Part shown: piece after piece, positions 32,454 through 40,353 of the stretch
Layout of the letters: each line of letters opens with the position of its first letter
How positions within the stretch are numbered: position 1 is the first letter of the stretch
Source of the DNA: Amycolatopsis eburnea
Lineage (GTDB): Bacteria; Actinomycetota; Actinomycetes; Mycobacteriales; Pseudonocardiaceae
Assembly (NCBI RefSeq): GCF_003937945.1
Contig: NZ_RSEC01000058.1
Coordinates: 744,001-808,000 of the forward strand
Reading direction: 5' to 3'
DNA: 64,000 nucleotides
The notes under the pieces: generated by a model
The model's input: the letters and a program-made list of their open reading frames with translations, nothing else
Database searches by the model: none
What the model was told of the DNA's origin: nothing
Made by a program: the position numbers and the translations under genes

Positions 32454-33467
32454 TCAAGGAAGGTCGAAGTCAACCCGCCGGTTCGAGCTGCCCCGGACGA
32501 CGAGCCGCGCCGTCAGCGTCGTCGTGGTGGCGGGCCGGGGCCCGCCGTCGGCGATGCGGGCGAGGAGCAGCCGTGCCGCACGTTGGCCCATCGCGTAGGC
32601 CGGCTGGTCGAGCACCGTCAGCGCCGGCGTGATCAGCGTGGCCCAGGGCACTTCGTCGAAGGAGACGATCCCGACGTCGCGGCCCGGCCGCAGGCCCAGT
32701 TCGGCCAGCACCTGCAGCACGCCGGCCGCCATCGGGCTGCCGGACACCAGGAGCGCGTCCGGCGGATCGGGTGCCGCCAGCAGCCGGGCCGCGGCTTCCC
32801 GGCCGCCCGCCTCGCGGAACCCGCAGCGGTGCACCAGGTCCGCGGCGTACTCCCGGCGGGCCGCGCGGAGCCCGTCGCGGTAGCCGTCGAGGCGCGCGTC
32901 CGCGGTCGTGACGCCCGGCGGGTCGGCGACGCACCCGATCCGCCGGTAGCCCTGCGCAATCAGGTGCCGCACGGCTTCGGCGGCCGACTCGCGGGAGTTG
33001 ACGAGGACCGCGTCGCAGTCGGCCGAGGTGAGCCGCCGGTCGACCGCCACGATCGGCGTCCGGTGCGCGAGCAGCGGCTCGACGTCGCTGCCGGGCGTCG
33101 GCGAAAGGATCACGCCCGCGAGCCGCTCCTGCGCGGCGACTTCGACGTACCGGCGCTCCTTGGCCGGGTTTTCGTCGGAATTGCAGAGCATCACCGAAAA
33201 CCCGGCGGCCTGCGCGGTGTCCTCGACGCCGCGCGCGATCGCCGTGAAGAACGGGTTTTCGACGTCGGCGATGATGAGCGCCAGCACCGCGGTCTCGCGG
33301 CGGCGCAGGCTGCGGGCCAGCCCGTTCGGCGTGTACCCGAGCTGTTGGACCGCGTGCGCGACGCGTTCGGCGAGCATCGGGTCCACAGTGGACTTGCCGT
33401 TGAGTGCCCGCGAAACGGTCGCGGTCGAGACCCCGGCCAGCGCCGCCACGTCGGAGATCGTCGCCAC
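32454..33467 (-). CDS. LacI family transcriptional regulator
   Basis: 337 residues. HTH: ATISDVAALAGVSTATVSRALNG at the very N-terminus, with the hinge helix LARSLRRRETAVL. The ligand domain is a sugar-binding-protein-like type 1 periplasmic fold (ADVENPFFTAIARGVED, VDRRLTSADCDAVLVNS). GTG 33467 starts 4 nt after the stop codon of the upstream small gene, with only a weak ribosome site, so translation is probably coupled. Downstream is an MFS exporter rather than a sugar operon. Confidence 0.93.
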   Translation of the reverse strand: MATISDVAALAGVSTATVSRALNGKSTVDPMLAERVAHAVQQLGYTPNGLARSLRRRETAVLALIIADVENPFFTAIARGVEDTAQAAGFSVMLCNSDENPAKERRYVEVAAQERLAGVILSPTPGSDVEPLLAHRTPIVAVDRRLTSADCDAVLVNSRESAAEAVRHLIAQGYRRIGCVADPPGVTTADARLDGYRDGLRAARREYAADLVHRCGFREAGGREAAARLLAAPDPPDALLVSGSPMAAGVLQVLAELGLRPGRDVGIVSFDEVPWATLITPALTVLDQPAYAMGQRAARLLLARIADGGPRPATTTTLTARLVVRGSSNRRVDFDLP

Positions 33468-33471
33468 CGCG

Positions 33472-33813
33472 CTAACCCCGGAGGCCCTGCCGCCGGGTGG
33501 CCGCGCCCCGCCACCCGCGGCCGGCGGCCAGCCCCCGGTAGTGCTCCAGCGCCGCCACGGACTCGGTGACCTGCTCGAAGCTGGGCAGGGCGCGCACGTT
33601 GGCCACGAGCGTCATGTCCTTGCGCGGGATCTCGATGAAGCAGACCTCGATGCCGGACCGCTCGGCCGCGGCGGCCACCTGGTCCCGCCAGCTGGGCAGG
33701 TCGTAGTCGTCGCCGAGCCATTCGTGCAGGTAGACGCACCACTTGCCGCGCTGCAACTCGCCCGCGATGGCTTCGAGGTCGACCAGGTACGGCTCGGTCA
33801 CGCGTTCGGCCAT
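33472..33813 (-). CDS. Hypothetical 113-aa protein upstream of LacI
   Basis: Unrecognised. ATG 33813 is used: GGGGA lies 8 nt upstream. A longer reading from GTG 33903 would put its GGGGAG directly against the start. Sequence: an acidic/aromatic first half (GKWCVYLHEWLGDDYDLPSW) and a beta-like centre (IEVCFIEIPRKDMTLVANVR), then a basic tail. It has no membrane segment. The stop codon is 4 nt before the LacI start, so it is first of a 3-gene unit with LacI and MFS. Confidence 0.65.
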   Translation of the reverse strand: MAERVTEPYLVDLEAIAGELQRGKWCVYLHEWLGDDYDLPSWRDQVAAAAERSGIEVCFIEIPRKDMTLVANVRALPSFEQVTESVAALEHYRGLAAGRGWRGAATRRQGLRG

Positions 33814-33990
33814 GACCGTTCCCCGCAACACCAAGGCACTACTTCCCTCCTGCACTCCGGCGGCGACCCGTACCGGCCGGAAAGCGCTTCCCGCAGTGGT
33901 CACCTCCCCGCTTCCACCGTGCAGCGCGCCGTCAATTTACCGGGGGAACTCCGGCCGCGGCAACCGACGGCCCGGATCTTGACATCCCGT

Positions 33991-34014
33991 GCACGACTCG
34001 CGTGCGGATGCACG
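33991..34014. terminator. Alternative hairpins after the beta-propeller gene
   Basis: CGTGC (34001-34005) can pair with GCACG on its left (33991-33995) or its right (34010-34014). Weak, 26 bp beyond the stop codon of the 34040 gene. Confidence 0.3.
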
Positions 34015-34039
34015 TGCCGATGACTGACTGCTTGAATTT

Positions 34040-34930
34040 TCAGTGAACGAGCAGGAGATTCGGGGAGCCGCCGAAGTACGCGCTGTCCGTGACGTACAGT
34101 GCACCGCCGCGGACGGCGACCGCCGTCGGGTTGGCCAACCCGTCCGAAGTGGACAGGATGGTGCGGACGCCGTCGCGGCCGGCCGTGACGACGCGGTTCT
34201 CCTGGTTGATCGCCGCGACGACGGTGGTACCGCGGAAGGCGAAGTCGTCGACCGGCCCGAGCCCGGTGAAAGCCACCCGGCCCGGCGCACCGTCCAGCGG
34301 GAACCGGACGAGCGTGCCGCGGTCCAGGTTGGACACCCAGACGGCGCCGTCGTGGACCTGCACGCCGTTGGCGCCGAAGCCGCTCACCGGGGCGAGCAGG
34401 TCGCCGGTGGCCCAGTCGGTCACCTGCCCGGTGCGCGGCGAGACGCGCCGGACGACCGAGCCGAACGAGTCGGCGACGAAGAGGTCGCCGCTGGCGGGAT
34501 CGCGCGCGACGCCGTTCTGGAACCCGGACGGCGGCAGGGAAGCCACCTTGACCGGGGTGCCGCCGGGCCGCACCCGGTAGAGGCCGGTCGCCGCCGTGCC
34601 GGTGGAAACGGCGACGTAGAGGTTGCCGGCCGGGTCCCGCGCGATGCCGCCGAGGAACAGTTTCTTGTGGACGACCGGGACGTCGCCGTCGGCGGGCACG
34701 GGGACGCGGGCGATGACGCGGACCCGCCCGCCGGGCGTGACCCGGCCGATTTCGCCGGTGTAGGCGAAGGTGAGGTCGGCCGAACCGTCGGGTTCGAGCG
34801 CGATGTTTTCCGGCTGCTGCCCGGCGGCGAGGTCGAGGGGAACGATCCTCGTGGCCGCCTGGGCGGGCGCGGCCGGGAGGACGAGGGCGGCGGCCGCGGT
34901 CAGCGCGACGCCGATGTGCTTGATGCGCAA
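34040..34930 (-). CDS. Secreted SMP-30/NHL-like beta-propeller protein
   Basis: 296 residues. A signal peptide (HIGVALTAAAALVLPAAPAQA) is followed by about six beta-propeller blades with the pattern GxxxDPxGNLYVA/xVxR: GGIARDPAGNLYVAVS, GVARDPASGDLFVADS, NGVQVHDGAVWVSN, PTAVAVRGGALYVTDS. Related secreted proteins include ScyD/ScyE-type and SMP-30 lactonase-like families. No catalytic metal ligands were confirmed, so an enzyme role is open. TTG 34930 has GGAG close upstream. Confidence 0.8.
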   Translation of the reverse strand: MRIKHIGVALTAAAALVLPAAPAQAATRIVPLDLAAGQQPENIALEPDGSADLTFAYTGEIGRVTPGGRVRVIARVPVPADGDVPVVHKKLFLGGIARDPAGNLYVAVSTGTAATGLYRVRPGGTPVKVASLPPSGFQNGVARDPASGDLFVADSFGSVVRRVSPRTGQVTDWATGDLLAPVSGFGANGVQVHDGAVWVSNLDRGTLVRFPLDGAPGRVAFTGLGPVDDFAFRGTTVVAAINQENRVVTAGRDGVRTILSTSDGLANPTAVAVRGGALYVTDSAYFGGSPNLLLVH

Positions 34931-35030
34931 GGGAACTCCGTCTCGGTGGGGATGTTCGCACTTTCGACGGTAGGGCGGCGCGCACCGCGGCCGCCAATAG
35001 CTCAGCCTGGGCCGTCCATCGGAAAACCGA

Positions 35031-35495
35031 TCACAGGTCGCGCGCGAAACACCGCGAGAGCGGCTCGCCGGCGTACGGCCCGTAGGCCTCGATCGGTTCG
35101 TAGCCCTCGCGCTGGTAGAAGCGGATCGCGTCCGGCTGCCCGGTGCCGGTTTCCAGCAGCAGCCGGGCGATGCCGAATTCCCGCGCGCGGTCTTCGAGCG
35201 CGCGCAGCAGGGCGGTCGCGACGCCGGTGCCGCGGGCCGCCGGCTCGACGTACATGCGCTTGACCTCGCCGGACCCCGGCCCGAGCAGCCGCAGCCCACC
35301 GCAGCCGAGCGCCGCTCCGGCCGCGTCCCGCGCGACGAGGAACACGGCGACCGTCTCGGCGGTCGGGACCGCGCCGGGCTCGTGGTCGTCGGTGCCGTAG
35401 CGGGCGTCGAGTTCGGTGCGCTGGGCCGCGCGCAGGCGGACGGCGTCGGGGTCGTCCCAGGTCACCGGGGTGATGGCGAACGTGCAGTCGAGCAT
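35031..35495 (-). CDS. GNAT N-acetyltransferase
   Basis: 154 residues. Motif A is VEPAARGTGVATALLRALED and motif B is ETGTGQPDAIRFYQREGYEPI. Length is typical. It is divergent from the TetR gene, with the tandem palindromes at 35516-35544 between them, so it is the probable target of that regulator. Confidence 0.92.
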   Translation of the reverse strand: MLDCTFAITPVTWDDPDAVRLRAAQRTELDARYGTDDHEPGAVPTAETVAVFLVARDAAGAALGCGGLRLLGPGSGEVKRMYVEPAARGTGVATALLRALEDRAREFGIARLLLETGTGQPDAIRFYQREGYEPIEAYGPYAGEPLSRCFARDL

Positions 35496-35515
35496 GAGGT
35501 GGTACCCCCTTATCC

Positions 35516-35544
35516 GTAACAGTTGTTACCGTAGCATCTGTTAC
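35516..35544. promoter_or_regulatory. Tandem TetR-type operators
   Basis: GTAACAGTTGTTAC (35516-35529) is a perfect 6-2-6 palindrome. Directly after it GTAGCATCTGTTAC (35531-35544) is the same site with one mismatch. They lie 21 bp from the GNAT start and 22 bp from the TetR start, where a TetR dimer would block both promoters. Confidence 0.65.
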
Positions 35545-35566
35545 GCTTCCCGGGAAGGAGGCGAAC

Positions 35567-36148
35567 TTGCCCAAGCAGCGCGATGTCCGGGCGCAACGGG
35601 ACCTGCTGTCCAACGCGACGTGGCAGGTGCTCGCCGAGCACGGCCTCCCGGGGCTGACCCTGCGCGCGGTCGCCGAGCGCGCCGGCTGCACGACGGGCCT
35701 GGTCATGCACGCGTTCCCGACCAAGAAGGCGCTGCTGCTGCACGCGCGAGACCTGCTCTACGACCGCACGGCCGTCCGCGCGGACGCGGCCGAGGCGGCG
35801 AGCGCGGACGCCTTCGGTGCGCTGCAAGCGGTTCTCGGCCAAGCGGTCGACCTCCCGCACGGCCACCACGACGAATCCCGCGTGTGGGTGGGCTTCCTGG
35901 CGGCGGCACTGGCCGACGACGACCTGGCCGAGCGCCACCGCGCGGCGAACCGCTCGTTCCTCGCCAGGGTGGGCCGGCTGGTGGCGGCGTGCCGTCCTGA
36001 GTGGACGGACGAGCGGCTCGAGCTGACCACGAAGAGCCTGGTGGCGTTGGTGGAAGGCCTGAACGTCCTGGCGGCGGCCGACCCGCGGGGCTACCCGGCG
36101 CGGCTGCAGCAGAACGCGCTGGCGGCGGCGCTCGCCCCGCTGCGTTAG
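35567..36148 (+). CDS. TetR family regulator
   Basis: 193 residues. HTH at about residues 10-55: TWQVLAEHGLPGLTLRAVAE, AGCTTGLVMHAFPTKKALLL. The C-terminal domain is helical with VWVGFLAAALADDDLAERHR. TTG 35567 has GGAAGGAG 8 nt upstream. Likely autoregulates and controls the divergent GNAT gene through the palindromes between them. The last 4 bases overlap the next convergent gene. Confidence 0.92.
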   Translation: MPKQRDVRAQRDLLSNATWQVLAEHGLPGLTLRAVAERAGCTTGLVMHAFPTKKALLLHARDLLYDRTAVRADAAEAASADAFGALQAVLGQAVDLPHGHHDESRVWVGFLAAALADDDLAERHRAANRSFLARVGRLVAACRPEWTDERLELTTKSLVALVEGLNVLAAADPRGYPARLQQNALAAALAPLR

Positions 36149-36927
36149 CTCCCGGAGTGGTGCACGTCCCCGTGCACGCGGCCGATCTGGATCGCGGTGC
36201 CGCCGTGCATCCCGGAAATGACGTTCGTCGTCCCTTCGGACCGGGCTTCCTCGGTGGCGGCCAGCTTCTTTTCGTATTCCGTTCCGATGCCGGTCCGCAG
36301 CAATTCCCCGCTGGGGTTCGGCACGTAGAGGTAGACCGTCCCGCGGTATTCCTTCACCTCGACGTCGGCCGGCACGACCCGCGATTTCGGCAGCGTCGCG
36401 AAACCGCTGGAGAGCACGTCCTCGAAGATCCGCTGCGACAGCACGACGGACAGGAAGGTCTGATCGGGATCGGATTGGGTGAGCACGTCCCGCACCGGCG
36501 CGGAATCGAGCAGCCGGTGGGTGGTGATCACGGCGGCCCCGATGGCGACGGCGGAACTTTCGCCGTCCGCTTCCCGGATCGGCCCGACGTTCAGGCTGGC
36601 CCGCATCCGCATCCGCAGGTACCGGCTGGTGGCCCGCAACCGCGCGTCCCGCTCGGCGAGCACGTTTTCGAGCGCGTCGAACAACTTCGAGACGACGGCG
36701 GGCAGGAACCGCGGCTCGAACCCGACGCCGTACCCGTCCCCGGTCCCGTGCGGGAACAGCGCGTTCTGCCAGACTTCGCCGAGCCCGGCCCGTTCGAAAG
36801 CCTGCGCGAGAACATCCGGAACCAGCGCGGCGAGCACCCCTTGCCCGGCATCGGAATTGCTCCCGAACCCCTTGGTGTCCACCACCAGCAAAGCCCGGTA
36901 CGGCGGCAACTCCGGCTCGGCCGTCAT
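36145..36927 (-). CDS. Class III nucleotidyl cyclase-like protein with C-terminal RHIM-like amyloid motif
   Basis: 260 residues, no membrane segment. The first ~190 residues match a class III adenylyl/guanylyl cyclase plan: LLVVDTKGFG with Asp17, and 47 residues later GTGDGYGVGF with Asp64 (the two metal Asp), then RMRASLNVGPI (compare the family's GIHxGPV strand) and IGAAVITTHRLLDSA. The C-terminal tail, residues 233-260, holds S-G-M-H-G-G-T-A-I-Q-I-G-R-V-H-G-D-V-H. Its I-Q-I-G core with flanking Gly/His half-repeats looks like the pseudo-palindromic, RHIM-like amyloid-signalling motifs found on bacterial NLR receptors and their effectors. Such effectors are triggered when a receptor carrying the same motif templates them. 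No such receptor is adjacent. Enzyme activity and amyloid formation are inferred. Confidence 0.72.
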   Translation of the reverse strand: MTAEPELPPYRALLVVDTKGFGSNSDAGQGVLAALVPDVLAQAFERAGLGEVWQNALFPHGTGDGYGVGFEPRFLPAVVSKLFDALENVLAERDARLRATSRYLRMRMRASLNVGPIREADGESSAVAIGAAVITTHRLLDSAPVRDVLTQSDPDQTFLSVVLSQRIFEDVLSSGFATLPKSRVVPADVEVKEYRGTVYLYVPNPSGELLRTGIGTEYEKKLAATEEARSEGTTNVISGMHGGTAIQIGRVHGDVHHSGS

Positions 36928-37274
36928 GTCGTCCTCCCCTGTCCGTCATCACCGGGTGTGGTTCGGCCGAGCGGGTGAGGTTTCCGCTTTTCACCCGATC
37001 CGCCGGTTCCGCAGAATACGCCGCGGAGGGCGGGTCGGCGGCCAGGCGGTCCAGGTGCGGAACGTGTACGTGGGTGCCGCACGCCCACGTTGCCCGGCTC
37101 CCGAGGCTCGCTCATCGTCCCGCGACGACGGCAGGGTCGCCTGGCCGTGTGGTCTGTCGGGCGCGGCGGGGATGTCGTGAAAGGGTCGTTCATGTCGTCT
37201 GGCGAGATGAACGACCCTTTCATGACATCGCGGATGGCCGGATCTGCCGTGCTGCGCGACCTGATCGAACGGCC
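36928..37274. other. 347-bp intergenic region
   Basis: Holds the promoter of the cyclase-like gene and the long hairpin at 37171-37229 that follows the GlxA-type gene. Several short open frames cross it but none has a good ribosome site or recognisable sequence. Nothing else was recognised. Confidence 0.4.
37171..37229. terminator. Long inverted repeat, probable terminator
   Basis: A 23-bp stem with one G-U pair: 37171-37193 pairs with 37207-37229 (arm core GAAAGGGTCGTTCAT / ATGAACGACCCTTTC) around a 13-nt loop. It starts 46 bp beyond the GlxA-type stop codon. Unusually long for a simple terminator. Confidence 0.7.
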
Positions 37275-38240
37275 TCAGGCCGCCGGGCCGAAGCGGCGGC
37301 GGTAGGCGCTCGGGCTCAACCCCGTGTGCCGCCGCAACTGCAGCCGTAGATTCGCCGCCGTTCCGAAGCCGCTTGCCTCGGCCACCCGGTCCAGCCGCAG
37401 CTCGCCGCGCTCGATCAGGCGGCAGGCCAGCGTCACGCGTTCCGTCGTCAGCCACGCCAACGGTGTCGTTCCCAGCTCCGCCCGGAACTTGCGATGCAAG
37501 GTCGCCGGGCTGGTCGCGGCGCGAGCCGCGAGGTCGGTGACGGTCAGGGGCTGGTCCAGGTGAGCCAGCGCCCAAGCGAGCACAGGGGCAAGCGAGGTGT
37601 CCGGCACCGTGGGCACCGGCCGGGCGATGAACTGCTGCTGGCCGCCGTCGCGGTGGCCCGTGAACACCAACCGCCGGCTGACCGCGTTGACGACTTCGGC
37701 GCCGTGGTCGCGGTGGATGATGTGCAGGCCCAGGTCGAGGGAAGCCGCGCTGCCGGCCGCCGTCAGCACATCGCCCTCGTCGACGAACAGGACGTCCGGC
37801 TCCCACTGGACCGCCGGGAAGCGCGCCGCGAACTCCGCCGCCCACTGCCAGTGCGTCGTCGCGCGGCGGCCGTCCAAGACGCCCGCTTCGGCCAGGGCGA
37901 ACGCGCCCGTGCAGAAGCTCACCAGGCGCGCGCCCCGTGCTGCCGCGCGGCGGATGGCCGCGATGATCGCCGGGTCGGTCGGGACGCCGGTGTCCGGGCG
38001 GGCCGGGGCGATGAGGGTGTCCGCCGTCTCCGCCGCTTCCAGGCCGGCGACGCCGGACAGCGTGAACATGCCCAGGTTCATCCGCACGTCCGGGGTCGCC
38101 GAGCAGAGCGTGAAGTCGTACCACGGCCGGTTCAGCTCCGGGCGGCGCAGGCCGAACAGCTCCGTCGCCACGCCCAGCTCGAACGGGTTCGACTGCGCCG
38201 TCACGAGCGCCACGACGCGGTGCGAGAATTCTTGCGGCAT
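37275..38240 (-). CDS. GlxA family regulator (DJ-1/PfpI domain + AraC HTH)
   Basis: 321 residues. An N-terminal DJ-1/PfpI (class I amidotransferase-like) domain, with the nucleophile-elbow Cys in LVSFCTGAFALAEAG, is followed by a double AraC HTH (LTVTDLAARAATSPATLHRK, LRLDRVAEASGFGTAANLRL, HTGLSPSAYRRRF). Proteins of this layout regulate genes for amine or osmolyte catabolism. ATG 38240. It is divergent from the cupin gene (52 bp). Confidence 0.93.
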   Translation of the reverse strand: MPQEFSHRVVALVTAQSNPFELGVATELFGLRRPELNRPWYDFTLCSATPDVRMNLGMFTLSGVAGLEAAETADTLIAPARPDTGVPTDPAIIAAIRRAAARGARLVSFCTGAFALAEAGVLDGRRATTHWQWAAEFAARFPAVQWEPDVLFVDEGDVLTAAGSAASLDLGLHIIHRDHGAEVVNAVSRRLVFTGHRDGGQQQFIARPVPTVPDTSLAPVLAWALAHLDQPLTVTDLAARAATSPATLHRKFRAELGTTPLAWLTTERVTLACRLIERGELRLDRVAEASGFGTAANLRLQLRRHTGLSPSAYRRRFGPAA

Positions 38241-38292
38241 GTGCGATTCCTAGCACTCGCGGCCGGGAAACGCCAGGTGAAACCTAGGACGC

Positions 38293-38673
38293 ATGAACCC
38301 GATCGACCTCAACGAAGTCCTCGCGAGCTTCGACGCCGCCTGGAGCCCGCGGATCGTCAGCCGTGTCAACGACTACGACATCCGGCTCGCTCGCTTCGCC
38401 GGTGAGCACGTCTGGCACGTCCACACCGACACCGACGAGTTCTTCCTCGTCCTCGACGGCGAGATCGAGATCGGGCTGCGTGATCCGGGCGAACGGGTCG
38501 TGACGCTGGGCAAGGGGCAGGTCTTCGTCGTGCCGAAGGGCACCTTCCACAAGCCGTCGTCGAAGGCGGGGGCGAGCGTGCTGCTGGTCGAGCCAGCCGG
38601 GACGCTGTCGGTCGGGGACGACCACGACGAGGTGCCCGACCACGTCGACGTCACCACCGGGCACCTGGTCTAA
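38293..38673 (+). CDS. Cupin domain protein
   Basis: 126 residues forming one cupin barrel. Metal ligands are visible: HVHTDTDEFFLVLDGE, with two His and a Glu, and later GTFHKPSS with the third His. Small cupins of this type bind or isomerise small molecules; the substrate is unknown. ATG 38293. It is divergent from the GlxA-type regulator, which may control it, and is followed after 9 bp by the GNAT gene, so probably one operon. Confidence 0.9.
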   Translation: MNPIDLNEVLASFDAAWSPRIVSRVNDYDIRLARFAGEHVWHVHTDTDEFFLVLDGEIEIGLRDPGERVVTLGKGQVFVVPKGTFHKPSSKAGASVLLVEPAGTLSVGDDHDEVPDHVDVTTGHLV

Positions 38674-38682
38674 CGTCGGGGA

Positions 38683-39258
38683 ATGCTGACTGTCCGACCC
38701 GTCGACCAGGTGGCCTGGACCGACCTGCAGGCGATCTTCGGCGACCGCGGGGACCCCGCCCGGTGCCGGTGCCAGTACTTCAAGGACACGCCCGCCGAGT
38801 GGCGGTCCGGGACTCCCGACGAACGCGCGGAGCGGCTGCGGGAGCAGACCGCCGAGCGCGCCACCGGGATCGTCGCCTTCCTCGACGGGGAGCCCGCCGG
38901 GTGGTGCGCGGTCGAGCCGCGCACCGCCTACCGGCGGCTGCTCAAGAGCCGCGTCGTCTGGGACGGGCGGGCCGAGGACCCCGCGGACGACGGCGTCTGG
39001 GCCGTCACCTGCTTCGTCACCCGCAAGGGGTTCCGGCGGCGCGGGGTGAGCGCCGCGCTCGCCAAGGCCGCCGTGGACTTCGCGCGGGAGCGGGGCGCGA
39101 AAGCGGTCGAGGGGTACCCGATCGTCGTCGAGGCCGGGGAGAAGCTCGCGTGGCCGGGCGAACTGTTCGTCGGCACCCGCAAGACGTTCGCCGACGCCGG
39201 GTTCGAGGAAGTCAGCCGGCCGACCGCCCGGCGGGTGGTCATGCGGCTGACCTGCTGA
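38683..39258 (+). CDS. GNAT family N-acetyltransferase
   Basis: 191 residues. The acetyl-CoA loop is KGFRRRGVSAALAKAAVDFA, preceded by WAVTCFVT. The N-terminus RCRCQYFKDTPAEWRSG carries two Cys, and the C-terminus has VGTRKTFADAGFEEV. Proteins with this layout occur widely in actinobacteria without an assigned substrate. ATG 38683 lies 9 bp after the cupin stop. Confidence 0.9.
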   Translation: MLTVRPVDQVAWTDLQAIFGDRGDPARCRCQYFKDTPAEWRSGTPDERAERLREQTAERATGIVAFLDGEPAGWCAVEPRTAYRRLLKSRVVWDGRAEDPADDGVWAVTCFVTRKGFRRRGVSAALAKAAVDFARERGAKAVEGYPIVVEAGEKLAWPGELFVGTRKTFADAGFEEVSRPTARRVVMRLTC

Positions 39259-39290
39259 GTCTCTCTGCGAGACGGCGTACCCTCGGCCGC

Positions 39291-39794
39291 ATGAAACGGA
39301 CATCGTTCGCGCAGTGGCCGTGCTCGATCGCGCGCACCATGGATCTGCTGGGGGACTGGTGGACGCCGCTGGTGCTGCGGGACGCCTTCTACGGCGTGCG
39401 CCGCTTCGACGAGTTCCAGCAGGCGCTCGGCATCGCGCGCAACACCCTCGCCGACCGGCTCAAGCGGCTGGTCGAGGAGGGCTTGCTGGAGAAGGTCGCC
39501 TACCAGACCGAGCCGGTGCGCTACGACTACGTGCTCACCGAAAAGGGCCGCGACTTCTACCCGGTGCTGCTCGCGATGACCCGCTGGGGCGACAAGTGGC
39601 TCGCCGGCGAGGACGGCCCGCCGATCACCGTCCACCACCTCGCCTGCGGGCACGACACGCACGCCGAAATCGTCTGCGCGGAGTGCGGCGAGCCGATGAC
39701 GCCGGCGGAAACGCGGATGCGCCGCGGCCCCGGGTTCCCGCCCCGGCTGGCGCGGCGCCCGGACGTCGAGGCGCGCTTCGCCCGGCAGGAGTGA
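39291..39794 (+). CDS. HxlR family transcriptional regulator
   Basis: 167 residues. Winged HTH typical of HxlR: CSIARTMDLLGDWWTPLVLR, FDEFQQALGIARNTLADRLK and LVEEGLLEKVAYQTEPVRYD. The C-terminal ~50 residues add two Cys pairs (HLACGHD, CAECGEPMTP), a possible zinc-binding or thiol-sensing extension beyond the usual ~110 residues. ATG 39291. The palindrome in the promoter just downstream is a natural binding site. Confidence 0.92.
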   Translation: MKRTSFAQWPCSIARTMDLLGDWWTPLVLRDAFYGVRRFDEFQQALGIARNTLADRLKRLVEEGLLEKVAYQTEPVRYDYVLTEKGRDFYPVLLAMTRWGDKWLAGEDGPPITVHHLACGHDTHAEIVCAECGEPMTPAETRMRRGPGFPPRLARRPDVEARFARQE

Positions 39795-39796
39795 CG

Positions 39797-39826
39797 TTGA
39801 CAGGGTAGGTCTATCTACGCAACTAT
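39797..39826 (+). promoter_or_regulatory. Promoter with embedded palindrome, SRPBCC-LLM-molybdopterin operon
   Basis: A consensus TTGACA at 39797-39802, an 18-nt spacer and AACTAT at 39821-39826. Within the spacer is GTAGGTCTATCTAC (39805-39818) with inverted ends GTAG/CTAC. It sits between the HxlR gene and its probable target operon, so HxlR binding here would cover the promoter. Confidence 0.6.
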
Positions 39827-39861
39827 CGTGGTCAGACGCCTTCGAAAGGGGTGCGAGCACG

Positions 39862-40353
39862 ATGGAGTGGACCGGCGCGAGGTACGCCGACCTGCCGACG
39901 GCCGAGGTCTCGACCTGGATCGACGCCGTGCCCGAGGACGTCTGGCCGGTCGTTTCGGACATCACGCTGATGCCCGAGCTGAGCGCGGAACTGCAGTCCG
40001 TCGAGTGGTGCGAAGCCGGGCGCAAGTTCGTCGGCCGCAGCAAGCACGACGCTTTCGGCGAGTGGGAGACCACCTCGTACGTCGTGGAGTGCGAAGCCCC
40101 GCGCGTGTTCTCGTGGGCCGTCGCCGACCCGGCCGAGCCGAGCGCGGTCTGGAAGTTCACCCTCGAACCCGACGGCGGCGGCACCCGGCTGAGCCAGTGG
40201 GTGCGGATGGGCCCCGGCCGGTCCGGGCTGTCGTTCGCCATCGACCGGATGCCGGAGAAGGAACAGAAGATCGTCTTCGTCCGGATGCGCGAGTTCGAAA
40301 CGGCGATGACCGCCAACCTGGCCGCGATCAAGGACCGCGTGGAGCACCGGTGA
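39862..40353 (+). CDS. SRPBCC (START-like) family protein
   Basis: 163 residues with a polyketide-cyclase/START-like fold that binds hydrophobic ligands. Seen: TWIDAVPEDVWPVVSDITLM at the N-terminus, GRSKHDAFGEWETTSYV in the middle, and a long C-terminal helix (MREFETAMTANLAAIKD). ATG 39862 follows GGTGCGAGCACG. First gene of a three-gene operon whose members overlap by 4 bp. Confidence 0.9.
   Translation: MEWTGARYADLPTAEVSTWIDAVPEDVWPVVSDITLMPELSAELQSVEWCEAGRKFVGRSKHDAFGEWETTSYVVECEAPRVFSWAVADPAEPSAVWKFTLEPDGGGTRLSQWVRMGPGRSGLSFAIDRMPEKEQKIVFVRMREFETAMTANLAAIKDRVEHR

Noticed and set aside
30987..33569. 860-codon open frame on the + strand
   Set aside because: Antisense to the MFS and LacI genes, dominated by Arg, Gln, Gly and His; no recognisable domain.
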